From Fagopyrum homotropicum (lineage: Eukaryota; Streptophyta; Magnoliopsida; Caryophyllales; Polygonaceae): a stretch of DNA of 64,000 nucleotides. Where the stretch lies: the NCBI GenBank assembly GCA_033239125.1, contig BSWB01000002.1, forward strand, positions 52,301,001-52,365,000. Reading direction: 5' to 3'. The notes under the pieces are model-generated. The model had not been told where the DNA came from, did no database searches, and worked only from the letters and a program-made list of their open reading frames with translations. This document shows positions 45,604 to 58,515 of this stretch, piece after piece. How positions within the stretch are numbered: position 1 is the first letter of the stretch; every line of letters begins with the position of its first letter. The translations under genes and the position numbers were made by a program.

Positions 45604-47345
45604 TCTGCCCACTTCTTTGTCTACATGTTGGCCTTAACAAGGCATGCTTGTGTCAAGTCCAACTCTTCTTGTCAACCTTTGGAAAAATTGTACGTCTCGG
45701 GTGTCGTTCCCTTGTATCCCATGACGATGGTACTCGGTGTGCATGGTTGAAATCCCATGACTATCTCGAACGGACTATTACCCGTCGACTCGCTCCGTTG
45801 TAGGTTGTAAGAGAATTGAGCGACGTCAAGGAGCTTGGGTCAATCCTTCGAGGAAGCACTCACATAGTGTCATAGGTATACCTCGAGCAAACAGTTTGCC
45901 CTCTCGGTCTGTCCGTCTGTGTGGGGGTGGAAAGCGGTAGTGAACTTGAGGTCGAACCCGAGCATCTGGAATAACTCCGTCTAAATCTTGTCTGTGAATC
46001 GTCTGTCCTTGTCACTAATGATAGATTGAAGCCCCAGTACTTAACCAAGTTCTTCATGAATAACTTGGCCGCCTCCTCGGCTGGGCATTCCTTTGTCGCG
46101 GGTATGAAGGTGGCATACTTCGAAATTCCATCCACGACAACCTTGATGCTTCCATAGCCTTCTTCCTTAAGGAATCCCACGATGAAATCCATGTTGTTGC
46201 TTTGCCAAGGGTGCTCCGGTATTGGCAAAGGCTTAAGTAGTTCCGCCGGTTGTCTCTGCTCAACCTTGTCTTGTTGGCACACAAGACATGTCCGCACATA
46301 GGCTCCACGTCGTCCCACATTTGTGGCCAGTAGTAACGTTCCTCAATGAGGGCTAAGGTGCGATGTACTCCTGGTTGGCCCACCCACTTGGAGTCGTGGA
46401 ATTCGCGCATGACCTCCTTCCTTAGTCCCCGTAGAGGGCAACATACAACCATTGTCCCTTTTTATAGATCAAGCCGTCTTCAAACCAAAACCGCCTCGTC
46501 TTGCCTTCCTTGATGAAATCCTTTAGGTTATGGGTTGTTGGATCGTGGTCAAGTTCGATCTTGATCTTGTCCTCCATGGCCCCTTGGGGTCGACTTATGG
46601 TGGCTAGCTCGGCTTTTCGACTTAAGGAATCGGCCACCACATTAGCTTTGCCCGGTTTATACTCTAACTCGTAGTCAAAATCCGCGAGAAAGTCCTGTCA
46701 TCTCGCTTGTTTGGATGTAAGCTTGTTCTGAGTCAGGAAGTAACTCGTAGCAACATTGTCCGTCTTGAACACAAAGTTAGAGCTTAGGAGATAGTGCCGC
46801 CAAGTCCTTAGGCAATGATTGATGACGGTCATCTCCTTCTCTTGGACGGTGTAACGCCGCTCAGTGTCGTTTAGCTTGCGACTCTCATAAGCGACCGGAT
46901 GGCCCTCTTGCATCATTACTCCCCCAATGGCAAAGTCTGAGGCACCGGTGTGGACTTCGACCGGCTTCCCATAGTCGGGCAATGCAAGTACGGGTTCCTC
47001 GGTCATGGCCTTCTTCAGCTTGGTAAACGCCTCTTGACTCTCCGTACTTCAAACCCAAGATGACCCCTTCTTGAGCATGTTTGTGAGAGGGGTCGTAATG
47101 TGGGAGTATCCATGAATAAAGCTCCGGTAATAGATGGCTAGTCCCAGGAATGAGCAAAGCTCGATTACCTTTGTCGACGGCTCCCAATCGGCAATCGCTT
47201 TCACCTTGGCCGGGTCCATGCGAATCCTTCCCTTCCGACAATTTGCCCCAAGAACAGCACTTCCCTTTGGGCGAAGGCACATTTCTCCCTCTTGATGTAC
47301 AACTCATGCTTCCATAGTACTCGGAAGAGTGGTTGACCATGACCG
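45604..47345 (-). pseudogene. Chromovirus RT end, RNase H and integrase (C2, right part)
   Basis: Minus strand, from right to left. RT thumb (KREKCAFAQ, then LFLGQ- and SFLGLA-type motifs, 47049-47282). RNase H (46640-47006) begins EVHTGASDFAIGG, where the first catalytic aspartate is glycine, and ends VVADSLSRKAEL. Integrase has an HHCC zinc site (HDSKWVGQPGVHRTLALIEE, then CLVC near 46270-46420), the catalytic-core MDFIVGFLKEEGYGSIKVVV, and a decayed remainder to 45604. The gene stops abruptly at 47345, so most of RT, protease and gag are gone. Frameshifts and stops are common. Confidence 0.75.
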
Positions 47346-47987
47346 CTAGCCACTAGAGGTAAGGCGTGGCCGTGGGTGAAAGGAGGCGCAGTAGCATGCA
47401 GCCGCAGGGGAGGTAGGGTGATAAAGGCAAACTCGAAGCTTCCTTCTACTGCAGAACAACTCCAGGACGGCTTGGCTTTCCTTTGTGATTCTCACACGAC
47501 AAACTCAACCGCAAGAGCCTGGATACAAACATACATCAACCAAACCATGACAACACTAGAATTAAGACTCGATCTTGATTCTTGCCAAGAGAGAATAAGA
47601 AGGAGAAAGGTCTAGAATGAATAACACATGGGAGAGCAAAGAACGAAGAGAAGGAAGACTTATTGGGATCTAAAGAGTCAATCACGGAATGAAGGCTGCA
47701 GCTTGAGGATCAAGGTTAAAGGAGACAAGAAGGTAGAAAAAGAGGAAGCAAAAGGGAAAAGAGGCGGTATGTGAAAAGAGGAAAGTTGGGGAGTGGACAA
47801 GTATAAAACTAGGTTTAGAGATAGAGAAAGATGACCCATGAGATAGAATATCGGATCTTCTAAGAAAGAAAAGAGGATAAAAACAGATTGCGCGAGATCT
47901 AGGGTCAGTTGCAATCGCGGCTAGACCACGCCGCGACCGCGGACCATCGTCACCGCGGGGGCGGTACATGAAAAACCGGGTGTTACA
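47346..47987 (-). repeat. Chromovirus LTR fragment H
   Basis: On the minus strand the fragment starts TGTAACACCCGGTTTTTCATG (47987 leftwards) and carries GC-rich CCGCCCCCGCGG and CGCGACCGCGG blocks, then a TATA-like TTTTATACTT near 47808. The start resembles the C1 3' LTR at 1709. The left end abuts C2 pol at about 47345 without an LTR terminus, so it is truncated. Confidence 0.5.
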
Positions 47988-49932
47988 TGATCTGTTGTAA
48001 AAACCGCACCAATGGCAAGATTCTGTCGCGACCGCGGCGATCTGGTCACCGCGCCCACGGGCCTTGGGCCGCAGGTGCAGAGACCCCCTATCGGTACCAC
48101 TTAAGTGGTTCCGAAAGAAGTCTCAAAGGACCAAATCCGGAATAAAAATTACTATTGTTACAATCTTCTATTGCCACATTTTGAGGCCCGTTCCATTTAA
48201 CTTCTTAGGTTTGAGTCTTGCGTTCAAGGAACCAAACATCGTTAATGTCTGTGGGAATGGGGCACGGTTGACATTTCTTCCGAGACCCGAGTTTTCCAAG
48301 TTAGTCGTTGGCATACCCCTCCCAAGCTGAATTTGGTACATTGGATCAAGTCGGTTACCATCATTTGTATCTGTGACATTTTGAGCTTCAAGTTCAGGTC
48401 TTAAGTCAATTCCGTTAATTATCTTATTGACGAGGGCAATGTCGCTTGCACTAGTTCAGCCATTATGAAATTTTTGTTGCGCTGAAAAATTAAGCATGAG
48501 AATTAGTGGGTCGTTTTATTGTAAATTCTTCAAATCAGATAAAATTACAAACAAAACCGAATATTTAATAATTTTAAAAATGCGTAAAAGAACGGACTGT
48601 ATTTGATTATAAAAAAAATTGAATGTTGGAGAAAAAACCGATTTAGTTTTTTAAAAAAATAAAAGTCGAATTTTATTTCTTTTGATAAACCGAAATGTAA
48701 AAAATAATCCTGATTGCAAAGGATCCTGCACGGAAATTAATAGTTTTCCGAAAAAATTCGGAAAAACTTCTTCGAATTATGAATTTGCAAAACTCAAAGA
48801 AATGTTAGTGCATAACAGTTTTACGAAATAAAGTTTTGTTTTTCGGAATTAAGATTGTAGGAACGTCTTTTTCGAAACTTCTTCCATAAAAGTGTAAGAA
48901 CATTAGAGTTAAGGAAAAAACTTCTTCCATAAAAGTGTAAGAACATCAGAGTTAGTGCACAACAGTTTTACGTCAGTTTGAATAGCGTTTCAAATCCCAA
49001 GATTAAACTGCACTAGATCCAACACCCGTAATGGTTTGGAAATCTGGCAAACCGCTTATACGTTGCACTATCGAGTTTGAAGAGAAATGAGGGGAAAAAG
49101 ATGTTTGTCTTAGCTTTTGTTGTGTCTTGGAATGAGAAGATGAGACCCCCTTTTATAGGCGAGCTCATTAGACGAAGGAGATGAATACTTTAAATCCGAG
49201 TAAATTCATATATTCCATTAAAAAAAATCAGAATTTTCATATTTATATTCAAATAAAAATTCTTGTTTTTTTATTTGTGTAGCTTGATGCTTAATTTGAC
49301 CAAGCTTTGGGCCAAAACCATTTGTATTGTGCAGATCATTACGATATCGGGCCAAAATGATAGCCTTGAGAGGCCAACCCAACACCATCAGTCCGGTTTG
49401 TTATCGGTATGGCCCAACCTGAGCCTCCGGCTCGGCGCGTCCGTGTGGTCGGTTAGCTAAGCCCGCTCCCATTGAAAATGGGTAGCGATTCAAAGGCCAC
49501 GACCTTTAAGCGTTTTTCCTCCTTATATATTATAAGGATTCTACTCCTTTTAGTCGATGTGAAATAACCACATTTTTGTTCCTCTTCTCAAGTTTTGTGT
49601 TTCGTACACATAACTTCAAGCACCATTATCTCATTCACTCGGAATCCAATTTCTACAAATAAGTATACTACGATTCAGTGCTCGCGGAAACGAAGTCAAT
49701 GTTTCTGTTTTCTAGTGTTGACGATAGCCGGATTCAACCGGATATTTGTCCGGAAAAACCCGTCACACTATTTATTAAAATATTGGTTCCTAGAGAGAAT
49801 GGACCAAAGTATTTGCATGAAACTTGTGAAAGACAAATAGCAGCAAATAAGATTTTAGGGGCATTAGAATGCTTAATTGTGTTGTAAGTCCATCATCCAA
49901 GAATGAGTAAACCATAATTCTCCTCGTTTTTA
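47988..49932. other. Unassigned AT-rich stretch
   Basis: I do not recognise a gene here. GC-rich blocks like those of H continue to about 48075. A minus-strand TATA-like TATAAAA lies at 49151-49157, followed in that sense by an AT-rich leader, so a decayed LTR is possible. The direct repeat cttcttccataaaagtgtaag occurs at 48887 and 48920. A plus-strand frame of 69 codons (49678-49887) has no recognisable domain. Confidence 0.4.
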
Positions 49933-49941
49933 TTTTCTAAA

Positions 49942-50957
49942 GGAAAAATAACCCAAAATAATACCAACTACCAACATTGAACCGAAAATAATACGAACTT
50001 TGAAAATTACTAGGAACGATACAAACTATCAATGTATTTACCAATACTAATACGCCATACTTTTCCGGCAAAAACTCTAGCTCCGGCGATGACGTGGCAG
50101 TCGGAATGTTACATGTCATCAAATAAATGGATTAAATGTGTGAGGTGGATTTTATTTTTCAAAAAATTAATTTAATAATATTAAAAATATTAAAAAATAA
50201 AAAATTTAATAATTTTAAATTTTTAAATAATATTTTTTGTAAAAATATTTGTACAAATTTTTTTAAAAAAATATTTTTTTAAAAAAAGTTTGAAATTTTT
50301 TTAAATGATTTGTAATAAAATGTAATAATATTTATTTTTCCAAAAAAATATAAAAATATAATATTTTTTTAATTAAATTTTTTTTTGGATTTTTGTATAA
50401 AATGAAAATTTTAATCCTAAAAAAATAATTTGTAAAAAATATATTCGAATTTTTTTTTAACCTAATTCCTAAAGTTTTTTTTCCGAAATTTTTTGTAAAA
50501 TTATTTTTTTTTCTAAAAAAAATATTCAAATTTTTTTTCGGATTTTTTAAAAAGTTTTTTACAAAAAATTATTATTTAAAATTTTAAAATGTTCAAACGT
50601 TTTTAAAATTGTTTTTCTACAAAAAATATTTTTTTAAAAAAATTTGTACAAATGTTTTAAAAAAAATATTATTTAAAAATTTAAAATTATTAAATTTTTT
50701 ATTTTTTAATATTTTAAATATTATTAAATTATTTTTTTGAAAAATAAAATCCACATCACACATTTAATCCATTTATTTGATGACATGTAACATTCCGGCT
50801 GCCACGTCATCGCCGGAGTTAGAGTTTTTGCCGGAAAAGTATGGCGTATTAGTATTGGTAAATACATTGATAGTTTGTATCGCTCCTAGTAATATTCAAA
50901 GTTCGTATTATTTTCGGTTCAATGTTGATAGTTGGTATTATTTTGGGTTATTTTTCC
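49942..50957. mobile_element. Mutator-like MITE with long inverted ends
   Basis: 1016 bp. The ends are inverted copies starting GGAAAAATAACCCAAAATAA and continuing for more than 200 bp with few mismatches; the AT-rich centre is also largely self-complementary. A perfect 9-bp target duplication TTTTCTAAA (49933-49941 and 50958-50966) is diagnostic of Mutator-type transposition. There is no transposase, so it was moved in trans. Both arms translate to the same peptide in opposite directions, a by-product of the inversion. Confidence 0.85.
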
Positions 50958-50966
50958 TTTTCTAAA

Positions 50967-52067
50967 TAAACGTTTTTTAAGTTTTTAAAAATATATTTAC
51001 ATATTTTTTCATCTCCTCAATTTGAGATACAAAGTCCAGTACAATTTATAAAAGCTTTCATTATTGGATTCATTTGAGAATTGACACAATGGGCAACAAT
51101 GCCGGAGTTATCACACAAAAACAATAATATCTGACACAAGAAATCCACCATCAAGCCTAAACATAAAGGATACCTTCATAAACTGAAACAAAATTATTCC
51201 ATGTTCTTGTATAATCAAGGACTCCTTGTAGACAACCTTAGTAGGATTCTTTACATATATCATGAAATTTAGACATTTTAGTTCATATGTATTCTTAGGT
51301 TTTTACGTATATCATGAAATTTTATTTCGTTACGTATATCATGTTCTTGTATAATTAAGTTGTGAATTGTTAATGAACATCAGAAATCGCAAAATATAAC
51401 AATAAGTCACTTGTTATAAGCAACAAGATGGTGCTAATTAGAGTCGTATTAATATCCAGAAGATAAGCTAGAGAAAAGGTGGCAACTATGAAAATGAGAA
51501 ACAAGAAAGCGTTATGTGGAGAATCCAGAAGCAATGGTCTAAGCTAAGCAATGAAATTGAAAAACAAATAAGATGACATAGCACAACATCATTTCAGAGC
51601 AAAGTTAATACATCTAAACTGCATGCCCAATCTCTGAACATTCAAAGAAAAGAAGTGCAAACATAAAAATAAGAAATATCCTAATAGAATCATGAATTTA
51701 AGAAAAAAAAAGATTCATGCAAATTAAGAAGACTCAATTATTTTCACATACATATGGAACATGAAGGATTCAATATTATCATTACAGGAATGAGGAATGT
51801 GTGAAGACCAAAGTTATAGGAATGTGTAACAAGAAAAAGCAAATAGTTTCCCAAACTCAACTGCTTAAGGGAAACCCGAATGTAAGCTCTAACTACTGGA
51901 TTTGGTTCATTTTTTAATTAAAAAAAATGATATGAAATTTAAAATCATAAGAAGTTTTACTTCCTATAACCATAGGGGTGGTTTTAATTGATTTTTTTCA
52001 TGGGTTTTTAAATCATTCATTAACTAAGTACTAATTACCATTATTTTTATGACAATACTAAAATAAG
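50967..52067. other. AT-rich intergenic sequence
   Basis: No supported gene or RNA. A short imperfect repeat (tacgtatatcatgaaatttt-like, 51250-51345) is the only structure I noticed. Confidence 0.5.
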
Positions 52068-55000
52068 TTTTTTTTTTTTTGAAATTTTAATATATTAGAA
52101 AAGAAGGATATACAAGGGTCATCTTGACCATAAGAGCAAATACAAAGAGAGGAGAGGAGGTGAGGAGAGGGAAAGCTAATCCAAATGGATGCCTAGGATG
52201 TTAGCCCACATGAGCGAGTTTTGGGAGCGGTCCTTCCAATTACTGGATGCGAAGTTCTTGATAGAGTTGATGATGTTTTGAGCACATTGGGTGGCATGTG
52301 TAAAGCAATTGTTGTAGATGATGTCATTCCTTACTTTCCAAATGAAGTAGATGAAGCCGGTGATGGATGAGATGCGGATATGAGTTGTTTTTGTGAGGTT
52401 TTAGGGAGCTAAGCCATTGCCAAAGGTTGTTGCTGTAGGGGTAAGAGGGAGGGGTTTTGGACCATCTTGAGATGAGATCAAGGGTAAGGGAGGAGTAACT
52501 ACATTGGTTAAAAAGGTGGTCTTCATCCTCGGTGTGGGTGGAGCAAAGTTTGCAGGTGCTGTCATGGGTGAGGTTCCACTGCGTAAGCTTGCATAAGGTT
52601 GGGAGACGTTGGTGACTGGCAATCCATGATATGAAGCTGCATTTTGGTACATTCAAGGCTTTCCAAATGATGTTTGTCATATATGGAGAGGGAGGGGGAG
52701 CAGGCTTCCAGACCAGGTTGTAAGCAGAAGAGTTGGAGAATTTTCCATTAGGACCAGACGCGAGTCGAACGAAATTAGGGCCGCTCATGGTGTCAAGAAT
52801 GTCGTCCCTAACCTTAAGTATCATGCACCAAGCAAAGTTGTGCTTGTAAGATGCCGGGTAGTTCCAGACGGACTGATCTTTTAAAATATTTTTGTTGATC
52901 CATTCAGTCCAGAGATTTTCTTGATGGTTGCATCGGTCAAGGTCATAAAGTAGCTTAGAGATACAAGCTTTGTTCCATGAGAGCAGCTCTTTAAATCCGA
53001 GACCATCAGCAGTGGTATGGCAGATCGTCTTCCAGGACACCAGAGCACGCGAGCTAGAGGCGGTGCCGGACCACAGGAAGGAGCGGAGCAGCCCACGTAT
53101 TTTAGTGATGATCGATTGAGGGATGAGCAGCACGTTACACCAGTAGAGATTAAGGGACATAAGGATTGAGGAAATGATCTACTTCCTGTCAGCATATGAG
53201 AGGTTTCTGGCACTCCACGAGTTGATCCTGTTAGTGATTTTGGTGATGAGAGGGAGGTACTCCCTGGAGCAGAGTCGCTTGCTACCCACCGGTAAGCCCA
53301 GATATATGAAAGGAAGGGAGCCTAGAGGGAGGCCAGTAGTGTGGGAGGTGAGATCACAGTCCTGAGAGGAGAGACCCCCAAGATAGAGGGCAGACTTAGC
53401 AGGATTGAGAAGCAGTCCAGAAAATTGACCGAACGAGTCCAGAGTGTCCTTAAGAATGTTTATAGAACTAATATCTCCCCTACAAAACAGCAAAATATCA
53501 TCAGCAAAACATAGATGGGTGATGCGTGGGGTAGCACATTTGGGATGGATGTTCAAATCCGGGTTGGTAGTGTTGGCTTTGATCATCGAGGAGAGGACCT
53601 CCATAGCGATGACAAACAGTGGCGGAGATAAAGGGCAACCTTGTCTCAGCCCACGTGATCCTTTGAAAAACCCCTTAAGAGACCCGTTTAGGTTGATAGA
53701 GTATGTTGGGGTGGTGATACATTTCTTGATCAGGTTGATGAAAGGCTCAGGAAACCCCATTCTTCTAAGGCAGTTCAGAATAAACTGATGGTCAATAGTA
53801 TTGAAAGCTTTCGATATATCAACTTTGATAGCTCATCTAGGTGAGATTCTGCGTTGGTTATATTTTTGAAGAGCTCTTGACAGATCAGTACATTATGCTT
53901 GATGGATCGACCTTTGATAAATGCACCTTGATAGTTACCAATGATGGATGGAAGGATGGCGTTGAGCTTCGAAGTAAGAATCTTTGCTATCACCTTGTAC
54001 GATGTATTGCAGCAGAAGATTGGTCTGAAATCTGAAGCCATCATGGGGTTTTCTTTTTTTGCTATTAACGATATTGAGGTATGATTTATTTGGTGTGGAA
54101 ATATGCAAGTTGAGAAGAACTCCAGGATGGCTTTGGTGAAATCATCACTAGTGATCGCCCAGGAAGCCTTGAAGAAATAGGCGTTGTAGCCGTCGGGACC
54201 TGGAGCTTTTTGATTTCCCATGCTGAAGAGAGTGTTTTTTATATCGATGGGCGAGATATCACAGGTAAGGAGGTCTTTGTTTTCATTGGTTAGCAATGGG
54301 AGAGGGAATCTGGAAAAGTATGGCAGTTGTGATTTGAAGGAGGGTTGAGGATATTGGAAAAATGTTTCACCAAAATAGATCCTATTTTCATGGGTTGTGG
54401 ATGGGCCCGGAATCAGGATCATGGGGGTCAAGGATGACCTTGATATCATTTGTGACTCTCTGGTGGTGATACTCTTAAAGAAGAAAGCATTGCATTGGTC
54501 ACCATGCTTGGCCCAGGATTTTTTATCGAGTTGGGTGAGGGATACTCTAAGCATATCCAGACTCTTGTTTAGTAGGGAAGATATATTGCGCTCGGCTGCA
54601 AGGAGATCATGGTCGAGAGGAGAGGCTTGCAGGTTTGATTGGGTATTGGATAGGGACGTTTTGAGCATTTCAACAGATGAATATAGGTCCTCAAGTTTTA
54701 TGCTTGGAAATTTTTTCAGAGATGGCTTCAATCGCTTGAGTTTCTGGATCAAGGAGAGCATGCTGCTGTTGTTATTTTCCTGGGTATGGAGGGACCAAGA
54801 TTGGGAAAGGGTTGAGGTGAATGATTCATGGGTAGCCTAGTTGTTGTTGAATCTGAATTGTCGGTTTGGTGGGGTGAGCTTTGGTTCAAGGGAAACAAGA
54901 GTTGGAGAGTGGTCAGAGATGTAAGGGTTGTCAAATAGGGCTTGTGAGTTTAGAAAAGTCGTAGACTAGGATGGGTTGATGAGGATTTGATCGAGCTTGC

Positions 55001-55145
55001 ACCAGATTCTAGATGTGATCTGTTTATTGTTCCAAGTGAATTTACAACCAGAGTAGGCATGATAATAGAGAGCATTGGTGGAGAGACAGCCAGCCAGCTC
55101 TGGGGAAGTTAGTTTGCACCAAGGTATTATTCTTCCGTAGAAACT
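52068..55145 (-). pseudogene. L1-type LINE ORF2, 5'-truncated: endonuclease end, RT, zinc-binding domain
   Basis: Minus strand. A poly(T) run at 52068-52080 is the poly(A) tail. The 5' part (54850-55145) is the end of the APE-like endonuclease, with FTWNNKQ, IWCKLDQ and SDHSP. RT follows: QKAPGPDGYNAYFFKASWA and GAFIKGRSIKHN (53775-54761). A frameshift near 53835 precedes the motif A segment (VDISKAF). The palm then has RGLRQGCPLSPPLFVIAMEV and the catalytic HLCFADDILLFC (53179-53760). The C-terminal zf-RVT domain at 52324-53160 has CSFISWIASHQRLPT and CKLC...CSYSS. Stops at 54966-54968, 54837-54839 and 53179-53181 replace W, W and Q codons. The element reverse-transcribes its own RNA at the target; this copy is dead. 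Confidence 0.85.
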
Positions 55146-55178
55146 TAGCTAGTTCCTAGAAATATTAATTCCTACATT

Positions 55179-55362
55179 TAGGGTGCGTTCGGCACTCCAA
55201 TTTTAAGGGGTTATTGAAGGAATTATTGCGGTCAAGATTATTTTGGGATTATTTGACAAAAAATATTCATCCTCTAACACATACATTATCGATTATTTGA
55301 GAGATTATTAAAAAATTTTCATCCCTCTAAATAATCTCCAATTTGTGCCGAACGGACCCCTA
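55179..55362. mobile_element. Small MITE with 17-18 bp inverted ends
   Basis: Left end TAGGGTGCGTTCGGCAC, right end (reverse complement) TAGGGGTCCGTTCGGCAC, about 184 bp. There is no coding capacity. A TA duplication is possible but I cannot assign a superfamily with confidence. Confidence 0.6.
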
Positions 55363-55397
55363 ATCAAATGAGGATTATGTAAAATCACAAAATGGAA

Positions 55398-55620
55398 GAT
55401 TTAAGGGCTCGTTTGGTACGATTCTCATGGAATCACGAATCGGAGTCGGAATGAGTCATATCAATACGTCGTATTCGGCAAGGCTTGTAATCGGAATGAG
55501 AATGATTTCATGGAATGGCTCATTCCAACTCTAGAGAAGGAGTTGATTCCAAAAATTAAAGGTGGGTATCATCCATTCTAACGTAAACTCGTTTCAAATA
55601 TATATATATATATATAGTTA
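55398..55620. repeat. Possible MITE fragment, GGGCTCGTTTGG type
   Basis: Begins ttaagggctcgtttggtacg, a form common at hAT-type MITE ends. It contains repeated ggaatga and ctcattcc blocks and ends near an AT microsatellite at 55598-55616. No matching opposite terminus is visible. Confidence 0.35.
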
Positions 55621-55899
55621 GTTCATTAAAGCATTTAAAAATCAGCAAAATAGTTGGCAAGGTTTAACCGAAAAGCAACAAGCTAGTTAGTTCATCAAAG
55701 CATTCCTATTAAACAACAAGCTACTGAATTACCAATTGTAAGCTCTAACTAATGGCTCATTTAGAACGTTTTTTTAATCATTTTAAGGCCATGAATGCCT
55801 CAAATCATACCTAAAGAACAACACAAAGGAAGTAGACATTCAATTGACAATATATTTTCATATTGGAATATATAGATGCCTAGTTCATGCAAAACTACA

Positions 55900-56120
55900 T
55901 TAAAAGTAAGCTAAAATACATTTAAAAAACTAGCATGAATACATGATATCAAAATACCTCATACTTAGTTCTTATTTGTCCAAGTAAAAACAAACACAAT
56001 GCATTAAGAAGGGGAAAAAAGTAGACAAAGAAAATATTTTGGGAGCATGCTTCAAGAATTGATCACTTCCATCATTAATTGCCATTACAAGGTTAAAATT
56101 ATGTGATGAACAAACAATAA
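55900..56120 (-). repeat. Old Athila-type LTR end and polypurine remnant
   Basis: tgatatcaaaatacctcata followed by cttagttcttatttgtccaag is a decayed match to the LTR end and polypurine region at 26415-26470. No coding sequence remains. Confidence 0.5.
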
Positions 56121-56929
56121 AGAAAATAGTTAATTTTCACACAAGAAATATATACTCAAGTTTCTTAAGTTATAACAACTTAAACTTGCTACGTACTTAA
56201 AGGTTTAAAGATGTTTTCACTTTGTTTGTATTGATTCACCATATGAGTATAAAGACATAGTTCATACACCAAAGCAAATCTGATGTGTGATTGGTGTGTT
56301 ACAATGTTTTTCTATTAATACTTGACCAAACACAGAAAAATTTACAATGTACTTTGGCATGATTACATTGATCAAAATTCATAAATATATCTTAGAGATT
56401 CCCGATTTATATCATCTTTACTTTATATTTTGATATTTGTATCAACTACAAATTTATAAATCTTCAAAAGAGCTTCCTAAGTAGTAATTGTGGGTCTCGT
56501 ATTCCAACTAGAGCACCGTAAAAGTCTGTTTTATTGAACTACGGAAAAGTTGTCAAAAGTTGAGACGGCTTGCCATGTCATTCCAAGCATGTCTCTGCTC
56601 GTGTCCTTTATTTCTTCAAAGTATTTTTCCTTGAGACAACATCTACACGGGGTAGGCACGTTCTGCTAACCCGCGCCTTGCCCGTGTCTTGCTCATGTCA
56701 CTTGTATAGTGATTTCCAAAGATAGATTTGTAATCCTATATTTTATTTGGCCCTTTTCTAAATGTTTTATGGGCTGATTTTGGGTTGTATAAGTAGATTG
56801 TTTTCGGATATTAGAAGGGTTTTTTAGTTAGGTATTCACAACCCAACTTGTGGCTTTAGTTTGAAGTGTGGACTTCCAAAGAAGTTTTGGGCAAATGCAA
56901 TCAACAATCCTGCATTTTTTAATAATGAA

Positions 56930-58515
56930 GGACCATCAACTCCCTTAGATAATTTCCCTTAGATAATGGCATCCCGGAAGATTTATGGTGCGGCACAAAG
57001 TTAAATTTTTCCTTCCTTCGGAAATTTGAATGTTTGACATATGTTCATGTAGTTGATGTTAAGAGAAGCAAACTAGATGTTAAGTCTATTAAATCCATGT
57101 TTATTAAATATGAGATAAATGACTTTGGATATCAGTTATTGGATGAACAAACAAGAATGTTATTCATAGTTAAGATGTTGAGCTCAACGAAGAGATTTTG
57201 TACAAGGATATGCAAAGTACATTAGAAGTTACCAAATTTGAACCTGAAGTGATGGAGTCAAGCATCTTCTACTCAAGTGATAGTAATGAGACTATTAAGG
57301 AAGAACCGAACACACCGGAAATTTCATTGCATAAGACACCGTGGAACGCTTGATATGTATACTCACTCTAACTTTTATTTGTTTTTCCCGATAGTAGTGA
57401 GCTTGAAAGCTATACAAATGCATTTTACAATGAGCATGTAAGAAAATGGAGGTTTGCAATGGATTATGAGATGGACTCAAAAGGTAAGAAAACATTGCTC
57501 AACAAGTGGGTTTATAAGATCAAGGAGGTTGATAGAAGCAAACATTACAAGGCAATACTAGTGGTGAAATGCGTTTCCTCCAAAATATAGTATAGACTAT
57601 ACTGATTTTACTCATGTGGTTAAACTAACAACTATTTGTATAGTGTTGAGTGGTTGTAAGAAATTTAGAGTTATAATAGTTGGATGTAAAAGCAACCTTT
57701 CAACACGTTCATTTATATGAAGAGATATGCATGAGGCAACTAGAGGGCTATTTGTATGAGGGTAACAATGAGCATGTGTGCATATTAAAGAAGAACTTGT
57801 ATGGCTTGAAACATGATCCTAGACATGTGGTACAAGAAGTTTGATGAGTTCATGCATGAAATTGATTTTGTGATGAGTGAAGAAGGTCATTTTACTACTT
57901 TAAGAAGTTCGACAACGAGTATATCATATTGTTGTTATATGTTGATGACATGTTAATAGTAATCTTCAATGCTCGAGAAGTGAGCAAGTTAAAAAGAAAT
58001 TGTTTGAGCAGTTTTCATTGAAGGGTCATGGTGACTTGGCGAGGCTAAGCATAATCTGCGTATGATGATTGATCGAGATAGAAGGTACAAAAGTTGTATC
58101 TTTCGTAGGCTAAATACATTAAGAAGGTTTTGAAGAGATACATTATTCAAGATCCTAAGCCATGTCACGTTCCACTTGGTAGCCACACTTCAAGTTGGCT
58201 AATAGTGACTTATTACCGTACTAGAGAGAAAGTTCCCAACTATAGAGAATTGGTATAATTCAATAATTGGTAGATTGATTAACAAAATGGTATGCACAAT
58301 GCTTGTCATTGCACATATGATGATAGTTGTTAGTCTTTTCATTGACAATTTAGAAAAACAATGTTGGGAAGCGATGAAATGGATCCTGAGATACATTAAA
58401 GGTACAATTGAGCATGTCTTATATTTTTAAGGAAGATGGTCGAGTAAGTAGGATATGTTGATGCAGATTTGAGATCACGTGATCTTGGTAAGAGGAGTAC
58501 AATCGAACATGTTTT
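56930..58515 (+). pseudogene. Ty1/copia pol remnant: integrase end, RT, RNase H
   Basis: The plus strand shows the end of copia integrase (SKLDVKSIKSMFIKYE, then DFGYQLLDE, about 57070-57150). RT then starts with KWVYKIKEVDRSKHYKA (57510-57560), followed by an LDVKATF-like segment with a frame change, LLLYVDDMLIV with the catalytic YVDD box (57930-57965), and an RNase H end (MKWILRYIKGTIEH, then YVDADL near 58460). Stops and shifts are frequent. The LTRs are not recognisable; a TATA-like tataagtag near 56790 may belong to one. The family position is clear, the limits approximate. Confidence 0.75.

Noticed and set aside
47682..47969. 95-codon minus-strand frame in LTR fragment H
   Set aside because: Low-complexity hydrophobic frame within an LTR, without a recognisable domain.
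49937..50965. Two similar peptides encoded near 50.0 and 50.9 kb
   Set aside because: They are the same sequence read outward-in from the two inverted arms of the MULE-type MITE, not a gene pair.
52068..55150. LINE target-site duplication (ctaaaataag against ctagaaatatta)
   Set aside because: Too short and imperfect to call; the 5' truncation point is uncertain.
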